64,000 bases of DNA from Kluyvera georgiana ATCC 51603 (GCF_001654985.1 NZ_LXEU01000063.1:1-64000); one strand, 5' to 3'. Positions 18,369 to 26,088 are shown, numbered from the stretch's first letter. The notes: a model not told the origin generated them from the sequence alone. Translations and numbers: made by a program.

Positions 18369-18613
18369 AATACAGGATGGTTGCGCCGGGCCTGCGGGCT
18401 CCCCATGGTACGCCGCCGCAATGCTGTCAGAAGGCGTTACGTCAGGTTCGCCGTTTCCGGCAGGGGGCGCGTAATTACACCCGGCTCGATGAGAAAGGCT
18501 GCGGTTACTACAAAATCGATCTCGGCCCGTTCTGGCGTTTGCTGAGTCGCAACGAAGGCCGGACATGGCTTCTTCTCAGCCACGAACGCTATAACAGCGC
18601 CATACGGAAATAG
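18365..18613 (+). CDS. Small ParE-like domain protein
   Basis: 82 aa, basic. The C-terminal half, YKIDLGPFWRLLSRNEGRTWLLLSHE, resembles the ParE-like toxin fold family found in ICEs and phages, where an aromatic-basic strand pattern of this type recurs. The start overlaps the DUF2857 stop (ATGA), so it is translationally coupled. No antitoxin-like partner is visible next to it, so toxicity is doubtful; it may act in replication control. Confidence 0.55.
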   Translation: MKYRMVAPGLRAPHGTPPQCCQKALRQVRRFRQGARNYTRLDEKGCGYYKIDLGPFWRLLSRNEGRTWLLLSHERYNSAIRK

Positions 18614-18635
18614 CAGCATGACAGCCTGTTTACCC

Positions 18636-18655
18636 TGCACCCGTACGCGGGTGCA
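18636..18655 (+). terminator. GC hairpin between the ParE-like and STY4528 genes
   Basis: Perfect 8-bp stem TGCACCCG/CGGGTGCA with loop TACG, followed by ATTACT rather than a true U-run. It may be an attenuating structure or processing site between the two transcription units. Confidence 0.4.
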
Positions 18656-18712
18656 TTACTAAGCATACTGACAGTTCAGAACGGCCGTGATGGCGGCCGA
18701 AAAGGAAAAATA

Positions 18713-19951
18713 ATGAGTCTGCCTGCAGAAAGCCTGATTGCTTATACGCTGGATAAAATGAATGCCCGCCTTGCGGCCAGACCCCGGCGGGATGATGGCA
18801 GGATACGTAACGGCCTGCTGTTTACCGGAAATGTGCATGATTCCATTCCCCGCCGGCTGTTGCTCGACACGCGGTTGTCACCACTGGACAAGATGGGCTG
18901 GATGATGATCCGGCTGTATGCACAAAATAATGAGGGGGCAGTTTTCCCCAGCTATGACGAACTGCAACTGCAGCTTGCCTCACCCGGAAAGGGGAAAGCC
19001 TCAAGGGAAACGGTAAGCCGCGTCCTGCTTATGCTACGAATAACCGGCTGGCTCAGCCTCTGTAAACGCGTGCGGGATGATAAAGGGCGGGTGCGGGGGA
19101 ATATCTATGCTCAGCACGATGAGCCCCTGACGTTCAGCGATGCGGAAACGCTCGACCCCCGCTTCCTTGATACGGTGGCGGATGCCTGCCTGAGTAAAAA
19201 CCGGACTATCAGCCAGACCGCCCGCGAAGTGCTCGACGATATAAAAAACGACCCCACCATGCGCCATTATCGCAGCCATCTTGCGCTGATCGAATCGCGT
19301 CTGGACCGCCCACAGACGCCCAGCCAGATGGCGAAACATCATCACCGAATACCCCGTCCCGCACCGGGTTCGGAAACCGAACTCAGTCATAAACGGCCAG
19401 GAATCATCGCTAAAAAACAGGGTTCGGATACCGAACTCAGCCCAGAAAGATACAACAATTCACTGAGTTCGGAATCCGTACTGCCAGTAAAAACAGGCAG
19501 TTATGACCGGGTTCGGAAACCGAACCATTACGTACGTAGTATCACACACAGTGTGAATAAAAATACGTACGTACCGGGTAAACCTGTGCTTCCCGACAGT
19601 TTGCATGAACTTGTGCCGGCAGAAGATATTGCCATGCTGACCGCCCAGCTGCAGGCGCTGCCTGAAGAACAGGCACAACTTGTGCTGCTCAGCCTGCAAA
19701 AGGTGATGGCACGCCAGCAGCTCAGCAACCCGGTTGGCTGGTTGCTGGCCGTAATGAAAAAGGCCCGTGAGGGCAGGTTATACGCGCCCCGTCAGGCTGA
19801 TGATTCGCCTGAGAGTGCCGTGCAAAAAAATGCTCAGCGTCCTGAACAACAGCTGTGGAAGCCAGAACCACGTTCTTCTGTCCATCCTGTATCGGAAGAG
19901 AACATACGAAATTTGGTTAGAGATATTCGTAGAAAGCTAAACGATAGATAG
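18713..19951 (+). CDS. STY4528-family ICE replication protein
   Basis: 412 aa. An N-terminal region (GNVHDSIPRRLLLDTRLSPLDKMGW) leads into a winged-helix-like part (FPSYDELQLQLASP, ASRETVSRVLLMLRITGWLSLC) at about 65-125, as in plasmid replication initiators. The middle (about 215-285) is Ser/Glu-rich and low complexity, with repeats of 'GSETELS' type. From memory this is the STY4528 pathogenicity-island replication family of SPI-7. Four 36-bp direct repeats follow within 30 bp of its stop and could be its binding sites. Confidence 0.8.
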   Translation: MSLPAESLIAYTLDKMNARLAARPRRDDGRIRNGLLFTGNVHDSIPRRLLLDTRLSPLDKMGWMMIRLYAQNNEGAVFPSYDELQLQLASPGKGKASRETVSRVLLMLRITGWLSLCKRVRDDKGRVRGNIYAQHDEPLTFSDAETLDPRFLDTVADACLSKNRTISQTAREVLDDIKNDPTMRHYRSHLALIESRLDRPQTPSQMAKHHHRIPRPAPGSETELSHKRPGIIAKKQGSDTELSPERYNNSLSSESVLPVKTGSYDRVRKPNHYVRSITHSVNKNTYVPGKPVLPDSLHELVPAEDIAMLTAQLQALPEEQAQLVLLSLQKVMARQQLSNPVGWLLAVMKKAREGRLYAPRQADDSPESAVQKNAQRPEQQLWKPEPRSSVHPVSEENIRNLVRDIRRKLNDR

Positions 19952-20367
19952 CTACTTCTAGAACCGGAGGTTAAAAAACAACCACCGCTGCGAGTGGCAG
20001 CAGTGGTTAAAAAGCAATCGGTGCTGCGAGTGGTAGCAGTGGTTAAAAAGTAATCGGTGCTGCGAGTGGCAGCAGTGGTTAAAAAGCAAACAGTGCTGCG
20101 AGTGGCAGCGGCGGATAAAAAATGTACAGCACTGTATGGGTCTGGTTTGAGTAAAACATGAAAGGATTTTATCTTTTGATTTTTAAGCAGTTTGAGGTGT
20201 CATTCTATATAACTGACTACTTCAACGCCCTGAGCCAGCCCGCTATGAAGCCATATAAGTGAATTTCCGAGATTAGGGATCTGGTTTCTAGTTGTCCCCA
20301 AGCTCCTGCCTGAAGAGTATCACTGACTCAGGTCGAACCTGACCGGGATCTTACAGGAGATGATTTC
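19952..20367. other. Gene-free region with direct repeats behind the STY4528-like gene
   Basis: 416 bp without a gene. The first third is the 36-bp repeat array at 19979-20122. After it are an AT-rich stretch, a short inverted repeat TACAG-CA-CTGTA (20124-20135), and the leader of the TIGR03761 gene with its ribosome site CAGGAGATGATTTCATG. The arrangement (initiator-like gene, iterons, AT-rich DNA) is that of a replication origin; this is inference. Confidence 0.5.
19979..20122. repeat. Four tandem 36-bp repeats (candidate iterons)
   Basis: Copies at 19979-20014, 20015-20050, 20051-20086 and 20087-20122, with a partial fifth tail (GGTTAAAAAA) just before. Each has the core GCTGCGAGTGGCAGC and ends in AGTGGTTAAAAAG; copy 4 is the most diverged. 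The core forms a hairpin (GCTGC/GCAGC, extended by ACC/GGT). On the minus strand each hairpin is followed by a T-rich run, so the units could also act as terminators. Confidence 0.9.
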
Positions 20368-21081
20368 ATGACCACTGAAAATGAAACGCGAAGCGATAAA
20401 CCGGGCGGACTCACATCCTCCCTGAAAATCGAGATCCACTCAAACTATGCTATCCGTCTCTGGGAAGGCCGCCCGCAGGCTCAGGCGAAGGAGGGTGTAA
20501 AGAAAGTTAAGCATGCCATCATGAGTATGCCCCAGGCTATTAAGCGCTCAGGAATTATTTATCAGGATTCCCTGGCAGATAACCCATGGGCAGATGAGGC
20601 GATGTTCAGGGTTGAAACGCTTTTGAATGAAGCTGGAGAACATATCAAAAGCCGGGTAGAAGAACTTGAGGTCATATTGAAATCAGTTCCCCCTGCTGTT
20701 TCATTTTCTGACATTGCCTCCTCGTCTCCACTTAATATAGGCGTATACAGTCGTTCTCCGCTGGGTTACAGATGTGTATGGGTACTCGTCGGATATGACC
20801 AGATGGCCCTTAAAGCATTCCAGGCGGCTCATTACGGTCTCATATCCCGCAACCGTCGCGATGAACTACTGAGCCATTGCGCTCACTTAATCAGAAAAGT
20901 ATATGGTGTGCTACGCCTTTATCGAACCGTCAAGGTTAACCGTGCTGACATAGCAATCCAGACTAAAGAAGCACAACAGGCAATAGAAAAACTGGGCATG
21001 CCCGATACTGACATTCTTACTGGTAAGAAACGCTCTTCCTTTTCTCCACCTCTGAGAAAAGCCGTTCAGGAGGAGAAATAA
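20368..21081 (+). CDS. TIGR03761 (PFL_4669) family ICE protein
   Basis: 237 aa, soluble. The opening GGLTSSLKIEIHSNYAIRLWEGR and the later YRCVWVLVGYDQMALKAFQAAHYGLISR match the PFL_4669 family of PFGI-1/SPI-7-type ICEs as I recall it. The function is unknown; it always lies in the replication/maintenance block between the STY4528-type gene and topB. A good ribosome site precedes the ATG. The following lipoprotein gene starts 1 bp after its stop. Confidence 0.8.
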   Translation: MTTENETRSDKPGGLTSSLKIEIHSNYAIRLWEGRPQAQAKEGVKKVKHAIMSMPQAIKRSGIIYQDSLADNPWADEAMFRVETLLNEAGEHIKSRVEELEVILKSVPPAVSFSDIASSSPLNIGVYSRSPLGYRCVWVLVGYDQMALKAFQAAHYGLISRNRRDELLSHCAHLIRKVYGVLRLYRTVKVNRADIAIQTKEAQQAIEKLGMPDTDILTGKKRSSFSPPLRKAVQEEK

Positions 21082-21082
21082 T

Positions 21083-21637
21083 ATGATTCGCCCTGTGTTC
21101 CTCCTCACCTCCTTCTTTTTACTGAGCGGATGCGCAACAACGGACTGGGCTGCGATTAATAAACAGGTCAGCGATACCGCTGCGAACCTGACAAAAACGT
21201 TAGGCGGCAACGACAGCGGAGAAAGTGGCGGGATGCCGCTGATGAGCCCGGCGGGGCAACAGGCCATGCAGTCCGTCGATAAAACGTTCTCCGTGCCGGT
21301 CGATGTGGATACCGCGGCGGCCCGCCTGAAGCGCCATTACAAATTTATCTCCACACAGGAGCTTGAGGCACTGCGGCAGGCCGCAAATGACGGGGACTGG
21401 AAAGCGGCGGCAGAAGATGATGCGCATCCCGTCTGGGACGCCATGCCGGGCAGCTACTACAAAATGGGCTCCGACTGGAACGGACGTGATCACCTGGATA
21501 TCGAAATCGAGAAAAACGGGTCCGGCAGCAGGCTCTATGTTGTCTATCGCTCATCATCATCACAGCGTCTGGCCGGGTCCGGCGTCACGAAGCTGATGAA
21601 TGATGTCCGCGCTGTTGCGGCGGGTGAAAAACGCTGA
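21083..21637 (+). CDS. ICE lipoprotein of unknown function
   Basis: 184 aa. An N-terminal lipoprotein signal ends in the lipobox LLSGC (Cys17), so the mature protein is anchored to a membrane by a lipidated Cys. The rest contains DVDTAAARLKRHYKF and WDAMPGSYYKMGSDWNGRDHLDIEIEKNGSGSRLYVVYRSSS, a beta-rich domain. It sits between the TIGR03761 gene and topB in a tight row. A link to conjugation or surface exclusion is possible but unsupported. Confidence 0.75.
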   Translation: MIRPVFLLTSFFLLSGCATTDWAAINKQVSDTAANLTKTLGGNDSGESGGMPLMSPAGQQAMQSVDKTFSVPVDVDTAAARLKRHYKFISTQELEALRQAANDGDWKAAAEDDAHPVWDAMPGSYYKMGSDWNGRDHLDIEIEKNGSGSRLYVVYRSSSSQRLAGSGVTKLMNDVRAVAAGEKR

Positions 21638-21652
21638 TGCGGGAGGCAACAC

Positions 21653-23674
21653 ATGCAACTCTTTCTGTGTGAAAAACCCTCCCAGGCAAAGGATATTGCC
21701 CGCGTGCTGGGTATCAGCAAGCGTGAGCAGGGATTTATCAGCGGCGGTAACATCGTTGTGACCTGGGCGGTCGGCCATTTACTCGAAACTGCCAGCCCTG
21801 AAGCCTATGGCGAGCAGTATGGCAGGCCATGGCGTGCCGATGTTCTGCCTGTGCTGCCTGAGGCCTGGAAAATGGTCGTTAAAGAGCAGACAAAATCGCA
21901 GTTCACCGTTATCAGTAAGCTGCTCAAAAAGGCGTCTGAAGTGGTCATCGCAACCGATGCCGACCGCGAGGGCGAGGTGATCGCTCGTGAGCTGATGGAA
22001 TACTGCCGCTACAGTGGCGCGGTACGCCGGCTCTGGTTGTCAGCCCTGGATGAGGCCAGTGTGAAGGAAGCACTTAGCAGTATTCTTCCGGGGGAAAAAA
22101 CAGCCCTGCTGTATGATGCCGGCAAGGGCAGGAGCCAGGCGGACTGGCTCATTGGCATGAACCTGACGCGTCTTTATACCCTTAAGGCCCGTGACTCAGG
22201 GGTGTCAGAAGTGCTGTCCGTCGGGCGGGTACAGACGCCGACGCTTGCTATGGTGGTTAACAGGGATAATGAAATCACATCCTTCGTGCCAAAGCCCTGG
22301 TGGCAGGTACATGCGCTTATTGAAAAAGAGGGCGTCCGGTTCCGGGCAGTCTGGGTGCCCGTTGAGCAGTACTGTGATGAGGAAAAGCGTTGCATCAATC
22401 CCCAGGCCGCCCGGGCGGTGGGGCAGTTGTGTCAGCAGCAGGGCAGGGCTGTGGTACTGGAGGTAACACAGAAGCGGGAAAAAACGGCGGCCCCCCTCTG
22501 TTTTGACCTGGGCACCCTTCAGCAGGTCTGCTCCCGAAAGTTCGGCATGGGCGCAAATGATGTGCTCGCCATTGCCCAATCCCTCTACGAAACCCACAAA
22601 GCGACCACCTACCCCCGGACAGATTGCGGTTTCCTTCCAACTTCGATGCAGCAGGAAATACCCGACGTTCTGGCGGCAGTGGCAAAATCCGATCCCGCTG
22701 TGGCCCCGGTACTGAATCAGCTGGACAGGAAGTTTGTCTCGCGTGTCTGGAATGACAAGAAAATCACCGCGCACCATGCCATCATTCCCACCCGACAGGC
22801 ATTTGATTTGTCGCGCCTCAGCGCCGATGAGCTGAAGGTCTACCATCTGATTCGCCAGCATTATTTCGCCCAGTTCCTTCCGCTGCAGGAATCTGACGTG
22901 ACGGAGGCGTCTTTCAATATCGGTGGTCAGCTGTTCCGTACACGCGGGAAAGTCGGTGTGGTGACGGGCTGGAAGTCATTGTTCCAGGCTGAAAAAGATG
23001 ACGATGAAGAGGACGTCGACGGTGACAGTATGGCGCTGCCGGCGCTGGCAAAAGGGGATATTTGCGCTGTCACCGGTTCTGAGGTTAAAGATATGAAAAC
23101 CAGTCCGCCTAAACCGTTCACGGAGGGGACGTTGATTGCTGCCATGAAGAACGCGGCCAGTTTCGTCAGTGACCCGAAGCTCAAGAAAGTGCTGCGTGAT
23201 AACGCAGGTCTGGGCACAGAGGCGACGCGTGCGGCAGTACTCGAAACCCTCTTCAAACGACACTATCTGGAGAAAAAAGGGAAGCACATCCACTCAACGC
23301 AGATGGCCCGGGAGCTGATTGCGGCCCTGCCGGAAACGCTGACGAGCCCGGGCATGACCGCATTATGGGAGCAGGCACTGGATGATATTTCGCAGGGGAA
23401 AATGTCGCTTGCGGTCTTTATGCAAAAGCAGCTGCAGTGGACCCGTCACCTTGTCGAAAAAGGCCGCCAGGACAGTGTGAAAATCACCGCTCCCGTCACG
23501 CCCCCTTGTCCGTTATGCAAAGGGCCCACACGTAAACGCAAAGGTAAGAAAGGAGATTTTTGGGGTTGCGTGCGTTACCCAGACTGCAAAGGTATTATTA
23601 ACACCAACGGGAAAAAGACCACAAAGCGCAAAAAAGCAGCATCAGGGACAAAAACAGAATCATCCGCACAGTGA
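21653..23674 (+). CDS. topB: DNA topoisomerase III (ICE-encoded)
   Basis: 673 aa, close to E. coli TopB (653). TOPRIM domain at 1-140 with FLCEKPSQAKDIA and the metal-binding DADREGE. The active-site Tyr lies in TTYPRTDCGFL at about 320. The C-terminal zinc-ribbon is CPLCKG...CVRYPDCKG. A type IA enzyme that decatenates and relaxes DNA through a 5' phosphotyrosine link. Conserved in this ICE class, where it probably helps resolve replicating or transferring circles. The C-terminal stop overlaps the CAGTGA inverted repeat at 23664-23693. Confidence 0.95.
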   Translation: MQLFLCEKPSQAKDIARVLGISKREQGFISGGNIVVTWAVGHLLETASPEAYGEQYGRPWRADVLPVLPEAWKMVVKEQTKSQFTVISKLLKKASEVVIATDADREGEVIARELMEYCRYSGAVRRLWLSALDEASVKEALSSILPGEKTALLYDAGKGRSQADWLIGMNLTRLYTLKARDSGVSEVLSVGRVQTPTLAMVVNRDNEITSFVPKPWWQVHALIEKEGVRFRAVWVPVEQYCDEEKRCINPQAARAVGQLCQQQGRAVVLEVTQKREKTAAPLCFDLGTLQQVCSRKFGMGANDVLAIAQSLYETHKATTYPRTDCGFLPTSMQQEIPDVLAAVAKSDPAVAPVLNQLDRKFVSRVWNDKKITAHHAIIPTRQAFDLSRLSADELKVYHLIRQHYFAQFLPLQESDVTEASFNIGGQLFRTRGKVGVVTGWKSLFQAEKDDDEEDVDGDSMALPALAKGDICAVTGSEVKDMKTSPPKPFTEGTLIAAMKNAASFVSDPKLKKVLRDNAGLGTEATRAAVLETLFKRHYLEKKGKHIHSTQMARELIAALPETLTSPGMTALWEQALDDISQGKMSLAVFMQKQLQWTRHLVEKGRQDSVKITAPVTPPCPLCKGPTRKRKGKKGDFWGCVRYPDCKGIINTNGKKTTKRKKAASGTKTESSAQ

Positions 23675-23693
23675 TGAGTTATTTCACTGTACA
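23664..23693. promoter_or_regulatory. Shared inverted repeat, site 1 (CCGCACAGTGA...TCACTGTACA)
   Basis: Arms CAGTGA and TCACTG with 9 bases between. The outer bases CCGCA and GTACA are the same as in site 3 at 26045-26076. It overlaps the last codons of topB. A candidate operator for an ICE regulator. Confidence 0.5.
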
Positions 23694-23909
23694 ACCCCGG
23701 GCCGGGTTCTGCTAATGTGACTACGCTTCGATATGTACCCCTTTGCCGGAGGCAGCCAGCTTAACTTTAACGGGATTAATCTGGCAACCGGCACGACGGT
23801 CTGCCATCGCACATCTGGCAGGAACTGTAAGACGCATGCGCTCCGTGAAAATCGCGTCGGGAACGGATCCCCGGAGTAGTGAGATACATTAAGGTCTGGT
23901 ACAGCCCCC

Positions 23910-23939
23910 ACGGCGTTGCATATGCAGCGCCGTTTTCAT
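23910..23939 (+). terminator. Intrinsic terminator of an unseen small transcript
   Basis: ACGGCG/CGCCGT stem (23910-23915 with 23928-23933) around the self-complementary TGCATATGCA, followed by TTTTCATTT. It lies 236 bp after topB with no coding frame between, so it ends either topB read-through or a small RNA. Confidence 0.65.
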
Positions 23940-24010
23940 TTCTGGTTTTATGGGTTGACACCAGGCTTGTTTGGTTTAAAAATCAACAGTGCTTACCGCT
24001 GTTTTTCACA

Positions 24011-24143
24011 GCCAGCTAAAGTTTCAGCAGTCTGAGAGAAACGCCTTAGGGTGACTGCCAGCTAACGTTTCACCGGTCTGAGAGAAACACCTTCGGGTGA
24101 CCGGAAAATCCTCGCAGCCTGAGAGAGGATACCTTCGGGTGGT
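24011..24143. repeat. 46-bp hairpin repeat cluster upstream of the STY4534-like gene
   Basis: Copy 1 24011-24056 and copy 2 24057-24102 are near identical (GCCAGCTAA at the start, TCTGAGAGAAAC in the middle). Copy 3 24103-24143 is shorter and diverged but keeps CTGAGAGA and CCTTCGGGT. Copies 2 and 3 contain ACC-TTCG-GGT hairpins with a UUCG tetraloop. I do not recognise the element. Confidence 0.85.
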
Positions 24144-24170
24144 AAATCCGTTTAACCTCTGGAAACGGAT

Positions 24171-24186
24171 ATCACTGCACAGTGAT
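24171..24186. promoter_or_regulatory. Shared inverted repeat, site 2 (ATCACTG-CA-CAGTGAT)
   Basis: Perfect 7-2-7 palindrome with the same TCACTG/CAGTGA words as sites 1 and 3 but in the opposite arrangement. It lies 126 bp upstream of the STY4534-like start, directly after an ATCCGTTT/AAACGGAT inverted repeat. Confidence 0.45.
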
Positions 24187-24311
24187 TGAGGTCCTTTCAA
24201 CATACCAGACTCTCAGGATTCAACCGATCCTGACCCCCGACGGGAAACCACTCCCGTCAGGGCAGATGGTTTCTCCGCCGTACCTTTTTTTACCTCCATG
24301 GAGAAAACATC

Positions 24312-24782
24312 ATGTCTGCAAACAATACTTCTGCATCTGCAAAATCTGAGTACTTCAACCTGACTATCAAAGGCATCGGGTATCTCAGCAACATCCGCCA
24401 GGTTAACCATCAGAATGGCTCGTTCCTCAGCTGCGTAATAAATGCACTGAGTGGTCCGACTGATAATCCGGCCTACGTCCGTTTTGACATTTCTGTCGCA
24501 GGTAAAGAGGCAACCAGCCTTATCGCCCGCTGCCAGAAAGCCGTCGATGAAGACAAGAAAGTCCTGTTGGGCTTTAACCTGAGTAACCCGTCCACGGACA
24601 TATTTACGCTGAACAAAGGCGACCATGCCGGCGAACAGCGCGTCAGTCTGAAAGCCCGCCTGATAAAGGTGGACTGGATCAAAATAGGCCAGGAAATGGT
24701 TTACAAGACTGAAAAATCTGACTCCGTGCCGCCGCAGAATGGCTCTGCCGCACAACAAAACTACGCAGAAAACTCATTCTGA
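24312..24782 (+). CDS. STY4534-family (DUF3577) ICE replication-associated protein
   Basis: 156 aa. SEYFNLTIKGIGYLSNIRQV and SFLSCVINALSGPTDNPAYVRFDISVAGKEA match the DUF3577/STY4534 family of SPI-7-class ICEs (from memory). The beta-rich pattern next to ssb suggests an OB-fold-like protein acting on single-stranded DNA, which is inference. Ribosome site ATGGAGAAAACATCATG. A clean UUCG-loop terminator follows 13 bp after the stop, so it may be a single-gene unit controlled by the long leader. Confidence 0.8.
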   Translation: MSANNTSASAKSEYFNLTIKGIGYLSNIRQVNHQNGSFLSCVINALSGPTDNPAYVRFDISVAGKEATSLIARCQKAVDEDKKVLLGFNLSNPSTDIFTLNKGDHAGEQRVSLKARLIKVDWIKIGQEMVYKTEKSDSVPPQNGSAAQQNYAENSF

Positions 24783-24794
24783 TGCGCACCTGAC

Positions 24795-24820
24795 ACACCC
24801 CGTTCGCGGGGTGTTTCTTT
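24795..24820 (+). terminator. Terminator after the STY4534-like gene
   Basis: Stem ACACCCCG/CGGGGTGT with loop TTCG, followed by TTCTTTATT. It lies between the STY4534-like gene and ssb. Confidence 0.8.
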
Positions 24821-24842
24821 ATTCCTTACAGGAGAAATGATT

Positions 24843-25379
24843 ATGTCCTCACGCGGCGTTAACAAGGTTATCCTTGTCGGAAACCTCGGCCAGGATCCTG
24901 AAGTTCGTTATATTCCCAACGGCAGTGCAGTTGCCACCCTTTCTCTGGCCACGTCTGAGAGCTGGCGCGATAAGCAGTCCGGCGAACAGAAAGAAGTGAC
25001 CGAATGGCACAGGGTGGTTATTTTCGGCAAGCTGGCAGAAATTGCGGGTGAATATCTGCGCAAAGGCTCCCAGGTTTACATCGAGGGTCAGCTGCGCACA
25101 CGCAAATGGACCGATCAGGCCGGCCAGGAGAAATACACCACAGAGGTGGTGGTCAATATTGGTGGCACCATGCAGATGCTTGGCGGCCGCCAGTCCGGCA
25201 GCGGACAGAATACGTCTTCCCGGAATGACTGGGGGCAGCCTCAGCAACCTTCAGGACCGACTCACAGTGGCCAGGCCTCCGGCAGCAGTGCCGGTGCGCC
25301 ACCGATGGACTTCGATGACGATATACCGTTCATTGGATTCGGGTATGACTGTTCCAGAGTGGCAATTCACGCCCTCTGA
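24843..25379 (+). CDS. ssb: Single-stranded DNA-binding protein with an extended C-terminus
   Basis: 178 aa from the ATG at 24843, chosen because AGGAG lies 8 bp ahead of it; the ATG at 24837 is too close. OB fold at 1-110 ([49 protein letters not shown]), then a Gly/Gln/Ser linker. The usual terminal tip MDFDDDIPF is present but is not terminal: 15 more residues ([15 protein letters not shown]) follow. In E. coli SSB the free DIPF end binds partner proteins. The frame is clean, so this is a real extension or an old frameshift fixed in the lineage. Element-borne SSB coats transferred strands. Confidence 0.93.
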   Translation: MSSRGVNKVILVGNLGQDPEVRYIPNGSAVATLSLATSESWRDKQSGEQKEVTEWHRVVIFGKLAEIAGEYLRKGSQVYIEGQLRTRKWTDQAGQEKYTTEVVVNIGGTMQMLGGRQSGSGQNTSSRNDWGQPQQPSGPTHSGQASGSSAGAPPMDFDDDIPFIGFGYDCSRVAIHAL

Positions 25380-25400
25380 ATTAATGGAGCTTTGACTGTT

Positions 25401-25556
25401 ATGACTGTCTCTGACAAACTTCAGGAAGCAACTTTTTATGTTGCATCTTATGTTATCCCCGGAGCATATCTGTTCTGGCGGTTTCTTCACTTTTTGACTA
25501 ACGGAGGCTTGTATGGGAGCACGTTACGATTCAGACGTTGTTGCCTGGGCCAGTGA
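25401..25556 (+). CDS. Possible 51-aa small membrane peptide
   Basis: ATG with a GGAG 11 bp upstream; the reading frame MTVSDKLQEATFYVASYVIPGAYLF has a hydrophobic helix at about 12-32. It overlaps the first 44 bases of the DUF29 gene in another frame. It may be a coupling peptide or chance; there is no family evidence. Confidence 0.25.
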   Translation: MTVSDKLQEATFYVASYVIPGAYLFWRFLHFLTNGGLYGSTLRFRRCCLGQ

Positions 25557-25950
25557 ACAGGCAGCTTTACTGCGTGCCGGAAAGCTCAGTCAGATTGATA
25601 TTGAGAACATCGCCGAGGAGATTGAAGACGTGGGCAAAAGTGAAAAGCGTGAGCTGGCCAGCCGTATGGCTGTCTTACTGGCCCACCTTCTTAAATGGAA
25701 GTTTCAGCCAACCCATCGAGGTAAAAGCTGGGAGTTAACCATTAAAGGTCAGCGTGATTTGATTGTACGACGTCTGAACAAGACGCCGAGCCTGAAAAGC
25801 GCGTTTTCTGATCCTGAATGGCTTGCGGATGTGTGGTTTGACGCCCGCGCCGATGCTTCCAAAGAAACCGGCATAGGTCTGGATATCTTTCCTGAAGACA
25901 GCATCTGGACAACAGATACTATTCTCAGTAACGAGTTTTACCCGGACTGA
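25513..25950 (+). CDS. DUF29 family protein
   Basis: 145 aa. YDSDVVAWASEQAALLRAGKLSQIDIENIAEEIEDVGKSEKREL and LLAHLLKWKFQP are the DUF29 signature. A small helical protein of unknown function, frequent in cyanobacteria and in mobile elements. The start follows GGAGGC 8 bp upstream. A strong terminator comes 20 bp after the stop and closes the replication block before the T4SS region. Confidence 0.85.
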   Translation: MGARYDSDVVAWASEQAALLRAGKLSQIDIENIAEEIEDVGKSEKRELASRMAVLLAHLLKWKFQPTHRGKSWELTIKGQRDLIVRRLNKTPSLKSAFSDPEWLADVWFDARADASKETGIGLDIFPEDSIWTTDTILSNEFYPD

Positions 25951-25969
25951 TTACTGTCTGTTTCACCGC

Positions 25970-25999
25970 AACGCCATCCTTTCGGGTGGCGTTTTTTTT
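25970..25999 (+). terminator. Terminator after the DUF29 gene
   Basis: ACGCCA..CC/GG.TGGCGT stem with a TTTC loop followed by eight T residues. It separates the maintenance block from the T4SS operon. Confidence 0.85.
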
Positions 26000-26044
26000 C
26001 ATCAACGGAAAATCAGTTGTTAATTGAGTGAAACCGGACCGATT

Positions 26045-26076
26045 CCGCACAGTGAGGGCTGTTTTATCACTGTACA
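26045..26076. promoter_or_regulatory. Shared inverted repeat, site 3, upstream of the T4SS operon
   Basis: CCGCACAGTGA, 11 bases, TCACTGTACA. The arms and outer bases match site 1 (23664-23693). It ends 12 bp before the first T4SS gene start, a position where a bound protein would block or activate the operon. Confidence 0.55.
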
Positions 26077-26088
26077 GGAAAATTCCGG

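Larger units (their letters stand above)
23675..24311. other. Structured non-coding region between topB and the STY4534-like gene
   Basis: 637 bp with no credible gene. In order it holds a possible small RNA gene ending in the terminator at 23910-23939, an AT-rich gap, three hairpin repeats at 24011-24143, an inverted repeat ATCCGTTT/AAACGGAT (24147-24170), the palindrome at 24171-24186, and further hairpins CAGGAT/ATCCTG (about 24214-24231) and GACGGGA/TCCCGTC (about 24239-24258). The density of structure suggests a long regulated leader, an origin or a transfer origin. Confidence 0.6.

Noticed and set aside
24011-24143. TPP riboswitch (CTGAGA words)
   Set aside because: CTGAGA occurs three times within tandem repeats and the other conserved THI-box parts are missing; no thiamine gene follows.
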